From NCBI GenBank assembly GCA_040753795.1, contig JBFMDX010000016.1:1-64000 (forward strand): a stretch of 64,000 nucleotides of DNA, in the 5' to 3' direction. Numbering within the stretch: the stretch's first letter is position 1; every line of letters starts with the position of its first letter. Both the position numbers and the translations under genes were made by a program. Source of the stretch: Thermodesulfobacteriota bacterium. Its GTDB lineage: Bacteria > Desulfobacterota > Desulfobacteria > Desulfobacterales > Desulfosudaceae. The notes below the pieces were generated by a model, which saw nothing but the letters and a program-made list of their open reading frames with translations, did not search any database and had not been told where the DNA came from. Below are positions 57,501 to 63,457 of the stretch, one piece after another.

Positions 57501-58810
57501 GCAAGGGCTATTTTGCCCTGGATGTGTCCGATCCGCGCAATTTCTCCACCGGCGATGTGCTGTGGGAATACCCCCCCGGCGTGGATGACGACATGGGCTT
57601 CTCCTTCTCCAAACCCATCACCGTGCCGCACGAGTCCGGGCGGGTGGTTCTGTTCGGAAACGGCTATGACAGCAAAAACGGCCGGTCCGTGCTCTATGCC
57701 CTGCGGATCGACGCCAATAACGCCATCGTGGAGGTCAGGAAGATCGATACCCTGACCGGCAGCCAGTCCGGCGACCCGGCAAACCCCGGCGATTGTAACG
57801 GACTTTCCAATATCGCCCCAACGGACATGGATTACGATGGTAATGTGGATTATGTTTATGGCGGTGATCTTCAGGGCAATATGTGGAAGTTCGATTTGAA
57901 CGCCCCCACTGCCGCCGGATGGAAGGTCGCGTACGGCACGGCCGCGGCGCCCCAGCCCCTGTTCCATGCCGAGCATACGGCCGGCGTTCCCCAGCCCATT
58001 GTCGGCATGCCCGATGTCATGCGGCACTGCCTGACCAACCGGGCCGGGTACATTGTGGTCTTCGGCACCGGCAGCTTTTTTGCCAACGGCGATTATCAGG
58101 ATACGTCCACGCAGTCGATTTACGGCATCTGGGACTGGGCCGATGAACTGGCGGCGGGCGGTATCGTCAATCCGGAAAATTACCCTCTGGGCGCTCCCAC
58201 CCGAATGACCGACTATGCTTCGCTGCCGGTCTCCCTGGGCGGGGCTTCGCCGGTCACGTTTGCCCTGCTGGGGCAGTCCGAGACGGCGGTATCCGACGAA
58301 TTCCGGGTGACCAGCCAGGCCAAGCTGTATGACAAGTATATCGATCCGGACGGCATTCCCAATAATGCCGATGACCAGCGGGCCTGGTTTGACGCCGAAC
58401 TCTGGGAGTCTGACGGCGCCGCTTATACCGGCGTCCGTTACGTGGGCTGGTATTTTGATTTGCCCGACAGCGGGGAGCGGGTCGTGGCCGATGCTACCAT
58501 CCGGGCCGGCCTGGCCATCATGGTCTCGGTGGACCCGTCGCCGATGCCCTGCAAGATCGGCGGTCATTCCATCCTGCAACTCCTGCAGGCCTGCGACGGC
58601 AGCCGGCCGGATGACGAGGTTCTGGACACCAATGACGACGGGGTCATTGATGCCGATGATATTGAAGCCAACCGCAAGGACCTGGACGATATCTACTACA
58701 AGCCGGTCATTATCGAAGACAAGATGTATTTCAGCGAAGACGATCCCGAACAGGGGCCATCGGAGGCGCTGGGCGTGGCCTATTGGCGGTTCTTGAGAGT
58801 GTTGCGCTAA
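45515..58810 (+). CDS. pilY1: Giant PilY1-like tip protein with 49 MopE-type metal-binding repeats
   Basis: The 4431-residue protein has four parts. (1) A long signal sequence, cleaved near residue 52 (VMLGLALASPALAA). (2) From about residue 55 to 3270, 49 tandem units of about 65 residues, each following WYxDADGDGYGNP...QPAGYVxDNTDCDDxN and PGAxEICGDGxDNDCxG with a final DEGC; each has the DxDxDG loop and usually four Cys. This is the MopE putative metal-binding motif. (3) A VWA-like domain with LLLLDASQS (Asp3301, Ser3303, Ser3305). (4) The PilY1 beta-propeller with YVGGNDGMLHAFDA near 3922 and the calcium site DMDYDGNVD (Asp4104, 4106, 4108, 4112), plus DTNDDGVIDADD near 4371. AAGGAGG precedes the ATG. 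PilY1 controls retraction and adhesion at the pilus tip. Units 21-23 and 34-37 are nearly identical. Confidence 0.9.
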   Translation: MKENKTRKMETGVRAGDTRPEGAGARARFFKPVLWLTALVMLGLALASPALAARWYRDADNDGFGNPASYYNGSWSAGYVSNNTDCNDADATVYPGAPELCDGKDNDCDTVVDENCVPWYQDADGDGYGNPGVSVIASTQPAGYVSNNTDCDDANAAINPGATEICDDLNNDCDGSTDEGCVLWYRDLDGDGYGNPSVTKEDFAQPTGYVADSTDCNDGNAAVHPGATEVCDDQDNDCDGSTDEGCQIWYRDADADGYGNLASSQEAVIQPAGYVSNSTDCDDTNAAIHPGVAEICDTVDNNCNGAADEGCQTWYQDADGDTFGNPAVSVLDFVRPAGYVADNTDCDDADATIYPDAPEVPADGIDNDCDGSVDEGEVWYRDADGDGYGNAADTSVVPGPGYVLNKKDCDDTDPSVNPAAVEVCEDGIDNDCDGGVDENCSLWYQDADGDGYGNAASSVMASSQPGGYVADNTDCDDTRNTVNPGAMEICADALDNDCDGSTDEGCQTWYQDADGDTYGNSAVSVVLVDQPAGYVGNNTDCDDTNAAIFPKAPELCDGVDNNCNTFTDEGCVHKWYQDADGDSYGNPAVFVTENPPAGYVPVPGDCDDTNAAVNPGANEVCDDGLDNNCAGGDSEGCLTWYQDSDNDGFGNPAATTMAFTQPAGYVSVPGDCNDANGTIYPGAPEICDGLDSDCDGTVDDGCQSWYEDADGDNYGNPAVSTSSATPPVGYINNDGDCDDTNASINPGADEVCADGQDNDCDGSTDEGCQVWYEDADGDTYGNPAVSIQSSDQPAGHVERAGDCDDANAAIYPGAEEVCDGVDNNCAGGVDEGCVQWYRDMDGDTFGVSADMLIAVSQPAGYAARGGDCDDANAAVNPDAVEVCDGVNNDCDSALDEGCTTWYRDADGDTYGAPAVSMASTSQPAGYVAMAGDCDDADAAVHPGAAEICGDGQDNDCDGTADEGCITWYRDADGDNYGNPAVPLVATGQPAGYVGDNSDCNDGDPLINPSAVEACDGVDNNCAGGVDDGCLTWYRDADGDGYGNAGVSMVSIAQPAGYVLDQADCDDADPLINPGAIEICDGINDDDCDGSADEGCTTWYQDADVDGYGNPGVSTVSIAQPAGYVQDGTDCDDTNAGVNPSLPEVCGDGLDNNCSGGADEGCLTWYRDADGDNYGNAGDSMVTNTQPAGYVPDNTDCDDAHATVHPGAAEVCGDGLDNNCAGGVDEGCLTWYQDADGDTYGNGGASVVSATQPAGHVARAGDCNDTNPAVNPGAVEICGDGLDNDCAGGDAACTTWYQDADGDGYGNPGVSVVSVDPPIGYRSVSGDCDDTNPNINPGAVEVCGDGVDNDCAGGDAACATWYQDADADGYGNNGVSMQAAARPHGYVADNTDCNDGNAAVNPGVAEICGDGVDNDCAGGDAVCATWYQDADADGYGNNGVSMQAAARPHGYVADNTDCNDADVTVNPGAVEVCGDGVDNDCAGGDAACATWYQDADGDGYGNNGVSMQAAARPHGYVADNTDCNDADVTVNPGAVEICGDGVDNDCAGGDAACATWYQDADGDGYGNSGATLQAENRPHGYVADNTDCDDANAAVNPGAREICGDGVDNNCDGWDPGCCTYYRDGDGDGHGSANPADAVQNECGPLPGGYVWSSDDCDDANPAVHPGAGEICNGVDDNCIAGIDEGCNACYHDDDKDGYGDAADPRPCAAGLSVPNGLDCDDNNPAVYPGAPEVCGDAAWDNDCDGIGEWDEGCRNWCRDVDGDGFGGWADCVSSMTQPAGYELNSSDCNDNDPTVYPGAPEICDGRDNNCNGQRDETCDTWYEDADGDGFGNASVSVTSPVRPYGYVTDNRDCDDANPNVNPKAAEICNGVDDNCVNGIDESCSDCYDDADGDGYGNPAIACACGSCPSGNSAANGLDCDDTNPGVHPGAVEICWNGLDDDCSGGDGCANTYYRDADGDGHGDPGNTILDEDRPDGYVWNGDDCDDTNPAVHPGAPELCNGVDDNCVGGIDEGCNDCYEDTDGDGYGNPGQPCICGSCATWAGAGVNNGLDCNDSDPSVHPGAPEICGDGQDNDCDGLWDWDEGCLNWRPDFDGDGYGNDNWALAISSMTAPAGYVLDAWPFDCNDDDPAVNPGATELCDGKDNNCNGWKDEGCDTWYQDSDGDNYGDSSIVVVSLVRPYGYVAVNGDCDDANAAVHPGAVELCGDGLDNDCAGGDAACTTWYRDADGDNYGNSADSLDTADQPPGYVTASGDCDDTNPAVHPGAVEICGDGLDNDCAGGDAVCTTWYRDADGDNYGNSADFIDAADQPAGYVVDGTDCDDADYFINPGAVEICGNFIDENCDGLDAVCMTWYRDADGDNYGNSADSLDTADQPPGYVTDNTDCDDANPAVHPGAVEICGDTLDNDCVGGDAACTTWYRDADGDNYGNSADFIDAADQPPGYVTASGDCDDTNPAVHPGAVEICGDGLDNDCAGGDAACTTWYRDVDHDGYGNPGVSVQAEDRPDGYVADNTDCNDGDAAINPAAVDICDGIDNDCSGGADEGCLIWYQDGDGDGYGNPGVTLSQYYQPANYVSDNTDCNDGNAAVNPGHAEVCNDGLDNDCDGNVDDGCVVWYQDADADNYGNAAVSTTTVIQPAGFVPDSTDCNDGDAMVNPGMPEVCGDGLDNNCNGLESEGCLTWYQDVDADNYGNAAVSVWSITEPAGYVSDSTDCDDTRATVNPGHVEVCNDGLDNDCDGTADEGCMVWYQDNDGDNFGSAVSTIAVIRPAGYVAASGDCNDANAAVHPGATEICGDGLDNDCDGATNEGCLTWYRDADGDTYGTFAVTVMGVVQPAGYVDRRGDCNDGNAAVHPGAVEVCEDGLDNDCDGLWEEGCQTWYQDADGDNWGDHAVSTVTVIQPPGYVSRRGDCNDSDAAINPDAIEICDGVDNDCFGDVDEGCVTWHQDLDNDSFGDPAISMQSVSQPLGFVADGTDCDDGNGDINPGETEVCDDGIDNDCDGAVDEACVIWYQDTDGDGYGNSAVTAVAVSDPGGYAPDGGDCDDTNAAVNPGVAETCDGIDNDCDGLEDEGCVDWYQDNDGDGYGSVFTVSDFTQPAGYVNVPGDCNDADPAIHFGAVEVCDGVDNDCDGELDEGCFVWYQDADNDRYGNTAVNQRSIARPAGYVAASGDCNDANAVIHPYMLDLCDHLDNDCDAEYDEDVPAEEYRKYYADNDGDGYGNAAVWVEDCMLPEFGFVENSTDCNDNKADIHPGAFDICENGVDEDCNGEDRLCGTATVRGCADIANTPLETLVNAAPPIVLLLLDASQSMSYDIMVPIQPDSLYRGEYDVISAVDKGYWQASWCKMNTIYYDPDQIYTPWDGISSDTGLPYIDAGLEKVSDHPNQPPNIFLDSVLNKKMGVNIILAHYYAWSSLEQRPYLVMIVDDGAGYAVKYYQVNPPGDNVLVNGSIVTTPTTTANLPIDVVIPQAWADGNKECSAAEAMVARQNFANWYQYYHVRMLTAQATLAKVVAQVSGIQFALNTVGVVTTSFLPPTLVDSTPEGEINRQAVITAIFKAGWAESSTDLRKNYEEMGEYLAGEINKSGRPAPWATEEDGGACQMSFVILMTDAQYNKSSVAKAGDEDGDGNTDFDGPPFADAHGQESTLADIAMKYYETDLNLDLPNSVPTTVKDTAEHQHMVTFSVSFGAIGTLDPKGYIFDQYSSNCAPADDPAENCTVDAPCNCAPYWPEVPSTQDNAREKIDDLYHAAVNGRGEYFATRNVNQLAYALKQIFEAINERRGSGASVAVSTQELTEDTMLYRGLYNTSGWWGELGCWQIDPDTGNVNDTPTWLASELLDARDLSTDPRSILSYNPDLAQGITFDLGNLSDEQKLWLGGSNEERQRLIDFIKGDRSEEIKNGGYLRDRVSRLGDIIHSAPVHVLYSDGTDYLYVGGNDGMLHAFDASSSGTGGQEIFAYVPSYVYENLVSLSDPNYSHKYYVDTTPYVDKSGLLVGGLGAGGKGYFALDVSDPRNFSTGDVLWEYPPGVDDDMGFSFSKPITVPHESGRVVLFGNGYDSKNGRSVLYALRIDANNAIVEVRKIDTLTGSQSGDPANPGDCNGLSNIAPTDMDYDGNVDYVYGGDLQGNMWKFDLNAPTAAGWKVAYGTAAAPQPLFHAEHTAGVPQPIVGMPDVMRHCLTNRAGYIVVFGTGSFFANGDYQDTSTQSIYGIWDWADELAAGGIVNPENYPLGAPTRMTDYASLPVSLGGASPVTFALLGQSETAVSDEFRVTSQAKLYDKYIDPDGIPNNADDQRAWFDAELWESDGAAYTGVRYVGWYFDLPDSGERVVADATIRAGLAIMVSVDPSPMPCKIGGHSILQLLQACDGSRPDDEVLDTNDDGVIDADDIEANRKDLDDIYYKPVIIEDKMYFSEDDPEQGPSEALGVAYWRFLRVLR
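45677..55325 (+). repeat. Coding tandem repeat, 49 units of about 195 bp
   Basis: The Trp codon that opens each unit recurs with a constant 195-base step over long stretches, for example 49592, 49787, 49982 and 50177, and 51983, 52178, 52373, 52568, 52763 and 52958. Unit lengths vary slightly in the irregular part (units 24-32). Copies 21-23 and the two-unit block 34-35 / 36-37 are near-identical at DNA level. Confidence 0.9.
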
Positions 58811-58814
58811 TACG

Positions 58815-58857
58815 TATAAAAGCGGGGCCGTCGATCATCCGGCGGCTCCGCTTTATA
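58815..58857 (+). terminator. Weak hairpin after pilY1
   Basis: AAAGCGGGGCCG and CGGCTCCGCTTT form a 12-bp stem with one G-A mismatch. The T-run after it is short, so it may attenuate rather than stop transcription into the next gene. Confidence 0.5.
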
Positions 58858-58871
58858 GACAAGGAGGAAAC

Positions 58872-59228
58872 ATGAAAAAGGCGTTGTTCGTTCTGGGGAT
58901 ACTGGCGGTATTGTTGTCACCCGCGGTACTGCCGGCTGAAGAGCCGGCGGTATTTGACCCACTGCAGGGAGCGGTGAAGTTCGGGGAACACGAAGCCTGG
59001 ACCGAGCTGATCTGGAAGTCCGGTCGTATCGAGGAGATCGATGCAGAGTACATGCGGGTAGCGGACCTCGGCTACGACTTTACGAAGGACACCAAATTTT
59101 ACAGCGCCTCCGGGCAGCCATTGACATGGCAGAACTTCCCGCCGGGGACCGATGTCAAGTTTGTCATCCGGAGAAGTCCGAAAACCGGTTATCTTATCAC
59201 CATTGTCTCGGTGGTAAAGGCAAAATAA
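58872..59228 (+). CDS. Small exported protein after pilY1, unknown
   Basis: The 118-residue protein has a clear signal peptide (LFVLGILAVLLSPAVLPAEE, cleavage about residue 22) and a mature part of about 96 residues with SGRIEEIDAEYMRVADLGYDFTKDTKFY and a GTDVKFVIR segment, suggesting a small beta-barrel. I do not recognise a named family. AAGGAGG precedes the ATG, and a strong terminator follows. Its place 61 bases after pilY1 and the shared end of the operon suggest a role with the tip protein. Confidence 0.75.
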   Translation: MKKALFVLGILAVLLSPAVLPAEEPAVFDPLQGAVKFGEHEAWTELIWKSGRIEEIDAEYMRVADLGYDFTKDTKFYSASGQPLTWQNFPPGTDVKFVIRRSPKTGYLITIVSVVKAK

Positions 59229-59233
59229 ACCGC

Positions 59234-59280
59234 CGGGGCTTTCATCATGCTGACGGCATGATGAAAGCCCCGTTTTTTTA
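59234..59280 (+). terminator. Strong rho-independent terminator of the pilus operon
   Basis: GGGGCTTTCATCATGC and GCATGATGAAAGCCCC form a perfect 16-bp stem around a short loop, followed by GTTTTTTTATA. Confidence 0.93.
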
Positions 59281-59288
59281 TAAATCCA

Positions 59289-59783
59289 TTACGGATAATA
59301 CATGTACAGCCGGTGAATGGTCTGGGCGTGCCAGCGGCCACGTCCGGAGAATGTAGGCACCTTGTTCTTGTCCAGATAGGCCGCCACTTCCTCGTAGGTC
59401 ATGTTTTCATCCCGCAGTTTCTTGATCATGTCCAGCAGTTGCTGTTTGTGGGCGGAGATTTTTCTTTTTCTCGGTTCTCTCCGGAAGGGCGCGGCCTGGA
59501 TCAGCTCGGGCATGGCGTCCACCACTTTCTGCAGGGCCTGGGCGTTCTTTTCGGCGGCTTCAGCCAGCCGTATCTGGCTTTCCGCGGCCTGGGCCAGATA
59601 CTTCTTGACCACCGGGGCCAGGTCATCAAAAAGGGCCTTGAGGTAATCGGGGATGTCGCTGGTTTCCCTGGCGCCGCCGCCCTTGCCGCGAGGTTCGTTG
59701 CGCGGCTTTCCCTTGTGCTGGGCGTCATACTGCTTCTGGTTGAAGTTCTGGCTGTTCCGCAGATTTTTCAGGAATTCACTCAT
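59289..59783 (-). CDS. Small protein with recombinase-like C-terminal helix-turn-helix
   Basis: The 164-residue protein has a basic, disordered N-terminus, a helical middle (about 44-100, rich in Ala, Gln and Lys) and a C-terminal part: KRKISAHKQQLLDMIKKLR, then TYEEVAAYLDKNKVPTFSG and RGRWHAQTIHRLYM. That ending resembles the DNA-contacting region of serine recombinases (IAAYLNxxGIPTPRGGxWHxxTVxRIL), but no catalytic domain is present. GGGAGGAAG precedes the ATG. It could be a DNA-binding protein that borrowed this fold, or a remnant. Confidence 0.65.
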   Translation of the reverse strand: MSEFLKNLRNSQNFNQKQYDAQHKGKPRNEPRGKGGGARETSDIPDYLKALFDDLAPVVKKYLAQAAESQIRLAEAAEKNAQALQKVVDAMPELIQAAPFRREPRKRKISAHKQQLLDMIKKLRDENMTYEEVAAYLDKNKVPTFSGRGRWHAQTIHRLYMYYP

Positions 59784-59861
59784 GGGTACTTCCTCCCTTT
59801 TAAAATATTTTTTAACATTAAATCAAGCTCAAACAAAAAAGCAAATATATTCGTCTCCGGA

Positions 59862-60707
59862 TCACCCGATCCATGGTTCCAGCTGGCGCAGGGCGGTGAT
59901 AATCAGATCCGGCCGACATTCCCGGTTGTTTGCCCCGCTTAAACGCAGCGAACCGGCGTCCCCGGCGAGCAGCGCCGTGAGAAAACCGGCGCCGGCGGCC
60001 GGTCCGATATCCTTGACCGGGTCATTGCCCACATAAAGGGTATCACCGGCGGAAATTCCTTTCCGGTTCAGGGCGGCGGCGGCCTGCTCGAAAAGGTACG
60101 CCGACGGCTTGGCCCGTCCGTGTTCAAAAGAGTAAAAGATCAGTTCCGGGTCGGCCCAGGAATCCTGGGGCAGCTCGCCGAAAAACCGTTTCAGCAGGTG
60201 TCCGGTGTAAAACTGGGCATTGGAAATAATCCCCGCCGGAATTTTTCGTTTCCGGATGGCCGACAGCACCGCGGCGGCGTCGGGCAGGGGGTAGACGGGA
60301 TTGACCGTCATCTCAAAATCCAGGGCGAATTGCCGGGCGAAATCCCGGTTCCCGGTGCCCAGAACGGACTGCCAGACCCGGTCAATTACCACCTCCGGGT
60401 AGTCGATACCCCGGTCTTTCATCTGCGCGTGGATGGCCGCAATCTCTTCCCGCAGCGCCCGGCACAGCTCTTCGGCGGTACGGCGGACGGAATACTGGTC
60501 CAGCAGTATGGCCAGGGCCCGCCAGGGCGGGGCGACCCCACGATCGGCACCGATGTCGGCCGGAAGCGGCATCAGCAGGGTGCCGTAAACGTCGAACAGA
60601 AAGGCCGCGGGCCGGACCGGCAGGGATCCCATGGGCGTCAGCCCGTTTGCTGTTGCGGCCGCCGGCGTTGTCCGGCGGGTGTCGCGACGGCCTTCAGGCG
60701 TTGTCAT
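59862..60707 (-). CDS. HAD-superfamily hydrolase
   Basis: The 281-residue protein has HAD motif I AAFLFDVYGTLLM, motif II GIISNAQ, motif III Lys in GRAKPSAYLF, and motif IV VGNDPVKDIGPA, all with the expected catalytic residues. The first 27 residues are extra and poorly conserved, so ATG at Met26 is an alternative start. It overlaps the glycosyltransferase gene by 14 bases. A phosphatase acting on the transferase's product is a reasonable guess. Confidence 0.85.
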   Translation of the reverse strand: MTTPEGRRDTRRTTPAAATANGLTPMGSLPVRPAAFLFDVYGTLLMPLPADIGADRGVAPPWRALAILLDQYSVRRTAEELCRALREEIAAIHAQMKDRGIDYPEVVIDRVWQSVLGTGNRDFARQFALDFEMTVNPVYPLPDAAAVLSAIRKRKIPAGIISNAQFYTGHLLKRFFGELPQDSWADPELIFYSFEHGRAKPSAYLFEQAAAALNRKGISAGDTLYVGNDPVKDIGPAAGAGFLTALLAGDAGSLRLSGANNRECRPDLIITALRQLEPWIG

Positions 60708-62109
60708 ACGAGCCCCACTGAAGCAGGCTGAACCGGCCGGGATGGAGAAACCGGGACAGCAGCCGTTCCCGGCTGATGTGGTGAAAAATTTTAGTCTCAG
60801 CTACTTGGCGATAGGCGGTCATCAGCCGTTCGCCGCACGTTCGTTCATTGAATTTTTCCCGGATCAGCCGATTGTTGTGAAGGACGGTGTCCCCGGTAAC
60901 GGCGCTTTCCATGGCCGAGAGAAAGGGGTTCTCTTCGACCAGCCGCCGCCGGTCGGCCGGCCGGGTCAGGATCCGGTGGATGACCGGTTTTTGAAATGAT
61001 TCATCCAGCAGACCGAAATCAATGTCCGGTTGGTCGGCCAGGGCCGCGAACGCTTCGGCATCGGCGGCACCGGGCAGGCCGAAGGCGCGGGTTCCGGCGG
61101 TTACGGCCTGGCTGATTTTTTTCCGCAGCCGGCCGGTATCCAGCCACTCGGCGGGCACCGACAGGCGGGGGTAGAGATGGTCCAGCCGCAGGCCGGCGGC
61201 TTCGGCTTCGGCGTGCAGATCGGGGATTTTACGTCCGAACAGGGGCTTTCGCGCGGTCCAGGGATCCAGAAAGGCGTAACCGAAGCCCTCGTTGACGCTG
61301 GTGGAAATCATGCCCCGGCAGGCGGCGACCCACTGGGAAAACGGTCGCCGGGACGAGGCCTCAAAGACCACCCTTACCGGATTGTCGCCGCAGAACGATT
61401 TCCATCCGTCGCGGGCGGCGATGTCCGCCGGTCCCCCGGGAGCCAGTGAAATGGCCAGGGTCGTCCGGTTTTCAAAGAACAAAGACAGCAGTAGGGCTTC
61501 ACCGATGTTCTTGCGTCGGATAGCCCGGACCGGATAGAACATCACCGGTTCCGCGGCCGTTTCCTGTTCTGGTTCCGGCAGGGGGGTAACGGCGTTGCCG
61601 ACATAATGAACCCCTTCCGGACTGGCGCCGGCGGCGATCAGGATCTCGCGGTCACGGGTATTGATGACCGCCAGATGGCAGTTGCCCGGGTATTCTTCTC
61701 CCCGGTAACAGGTGCCGGGCCTGCCGTCTTCGGCAAAATCATGGATCTGCAGCAGCAATCGCTGCCCCCTGGCCGCCAGGGCCCGGATAATCTCCAGGAA
61801 ACGCCGGTTTTTGGCGATCCAGGGGTTGTGAACGTGAATCACATCACAGCCGTCCGGCCATTCCTTCTTCAACCGGCTGATGATGGCCGCGGCGGTTGCT
61901 TCCGGATCAGGACAGGCGAAACGGCCGTCAGGCCGGTCGTAAGCGATTTCCGGCACCACCGCCGTTGGCGCTGGCGCGCCGCCTTCGGGAGGTTTTTCGC
62001 CGGAGAAAATCAGGAAGCGGTTGCGGTCCCGGGTCGCCCGCACATGCTGCCCGATAACGGTCGTCACCCCGCCCATTTTCAGGTGATAATGAATGATGCC
62101 GATATTCAT
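60694..62109 (-). CDS. GT4-type glycosyltransferase
   Basis: The 471-residue protein begins NIGIIHYHLKMGGVTTVIGQHV, a GT-B N-domain glycine loop, and has VIHVHNPWIAKN, YPVRAIRRKNIGEALLL and the C-domain SVNEGFGYAFLDPWTARKP segment with the sugar-nucleotide Glu (EGFG). It uses a nucleotide-sugar donor; the acceptor is unknown. ATG 62109 follows a TTG codon that extends the frame by one. It is coupled to the HAD hydrolase gene downstream. Confidence 0.85.
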   Translation of the reverse strand: MNIGIIHYHLKMGGVTTVIGQHVRATRDRNRFLIFSGEKPPEGGAPAPTAVVPEIAYDRPDGRFACPDPEATAAAIISRLKKEWPDGCDVIHVHNPWIAKNRRFLEIIRALAARGQRLLLQIHDFAEDGRPGTCYRGEEYPGNCHLAVINTRDREILIAAGASPEGVHYVGNAVTPLPEPEQETAAEPVMFYPVRAIRRKNIGEALLLSLFFENRTTLAISLAPGGPADIAARDGWKSFCGDNPVRVVFEASSRRPFSQWVAACRGMISTSVNEGFGYAFLDPWTARKPLFGRKIPDLHAEAEAAGLRLDHLYPRLSVPAEWLDTGRLRKKISQAVTAGTRAFGLPGAADAEAFAALADQPDIDFGLLDESFQKPVIHRILTRPADRRRLVEENPFLSAMESAVTGDTVLHNNRLIREKFNERTCGERLMTAYRQVAETKIFHHISRERLLSRFLHPGRFSLLQWGSYDNA

Positions 62110-62303
62110 CAAAATGACGAAAGAACGATATTATGAAAAACGATCAATGCATGACAGACAGAAAGAAAGAGAATCAAGAATCACCCGCGCGAGAGAGGAA
62201 TACGCCGCGTGTCATGACAAATGAACAGTGATGGTTAGTGAATATACCAATCCGCCGCTAAAGACAAGCGGTTTTTTATTTCTGTCACCCGGGAAGGGCG
62301 GCG

Positions 62304-62900
62304 TCAGATCGGGAGCGACATCTTGGCGATCTGGGTGCGGCTGGTCTGGAACATGCCGCGGGTCAGCGAGGCCATGTTGTCCGTCAGGCCGTCAAAGGGC
62401 TCCGGCTCGTAGTAATCGAAATAATCACCGGCCCGCTCCGTCGGTTCTTTTACAGGATTTTCCGACGCAAAGAGGCTGTCGGTATACAGGCATTTACGGG
62501 TCAGGATGAGCCAGGGTTTGTCCGGGTTGGTCCGGTCGACCACCAGCAGCGAAAGGCAAAGCGGCGAGTACTGGGGGTTGTTGACGATGCGGACTTCCGC
62601 GTCGCCGAAGTGAAATACCATCCCGGCCCGCGCCTTTTTGCCGTGATGCCGCTCCCGGCCTTCCAGGAAGTACACGGGTGCTCCGGTCAGTTCGGCCAGC
62701 TTCTCCTGGCCGCTTTTATGCCTGACGTGACCGGGCGTTTCGAAAATCGCGGTAATCCGCAGATCGTGCGCGGCGGCTGAATCAATATATTCACGAATAT
62801 CTTTTTTGGGATTGACCACACAGGCTTTTTTCTCCCTGGGGCACCCGATGACGTAGGACAGGGCTCCGGAATCATCCATCATGATCTGCTTGAAAAACAT
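62304..62900 (-). CDS. Degenerate metallo-beta-lactamase-fold protein (ETHE1/persulfide-dioxygenase-like)
   Basis: The 198-residue protein aligns by eye with ETHE1/rhodanese-associated MBL enzymes: MFFKQIMMDDSGALSYVIGC, then KACVVNPKKDIREYI, ITAIFETPGHVRHKSG in place of ETHVHADHVTG, and a tail region with VNNPQYSPL where ATPGHTPG is expected. The first and third metal ligands of the HxHxDH motif and the later His are lost. It should not bind the usual iron or zinc site, so it is likely non-catalytic. AGGAGG lies before ATG 62900. Confidence 0.75.
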   Translation of the reverse strand: MFFKQIMMDDSGALSYVIGCPREKKACVVNPKKDIREYIDSAAAHDLRITAIFETPGHVRHKSGQEKLAELTGAPVYFLEGRERHHGKKARAGMVFHFGDAEVRIVNNPQYSPLCLSLLVVDRTNPDKPWLILTRKCLYTDSLFASENPVKEPTERAGDYFDYYEPEPFDGLTDNMASLTRGMFQTSRTQIAKMSLPI

Positions 62901-63457
62901 GCCCGCCTCCTTTTCTCCAGAGGTCTGGATCCATGGACCCGGTCCTTTTCGCCCCTGGCAAAGCGCCGTCCCGGTTGTGAGTACGGTAAATTGTTTTTGG
63001 ACGGCTGATATGCCTATATTCAAGAATTATGCCATCAATATGGAAATTATTTATTTAATATAACCTGTTGATATATATATAGTTCTAAAACCAAAAGCGG
63101 ATCGGGCGCAAGCGCCGGTTGTTTGCCATGGCGCAATCGGGTTACGGGTTTGTGCCTTGATTTGCAAGGGCAGCGGGTAAACGAACAAAGGGATACCTTT
63201 TAATCTCAAAAAAACAGCATGTTAAATCCATGATTGACAATGCGCCCGCCGCTGTATAGGTTGACAAAAATGGGAATCCGGCTGCCAAATATTGCCAGCC
63301 GGACCATTTCCCTGTTTTGGTTCATCCACGAACCCTTTGAGTTCAGGGCTTTTGAATACTTGAACCTGTATTCCCCCCAAAACCGGGATAGTTTTTTTGA
63401 TGCGATCGTAAAAACGACCTTTTTACGAGGATGTCATTTTTTGAAAGTAATGTTTTT
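62901..63457. other. Intergenic region upstream of the M48 gene
   Basis: No convincing gene is seen. An AT-rich stretch (63040-63090) with tatatatata follows the leader of the MBL-like gene. TTGACA (63234-63239) and TATAGG (63255-63260) with 15-base spacing could be a weak promoter for the protease gene. A 75-codon open frame at 63234-63461 is not convincing. Confidence 0.4.

Noticed and set aside
57290-58579. Antisense 429-codon frame opposite the beta-propeller
   Set aside because: The sense strand carries clear PilY1 motifs; the antisense product has no recognisable feature.
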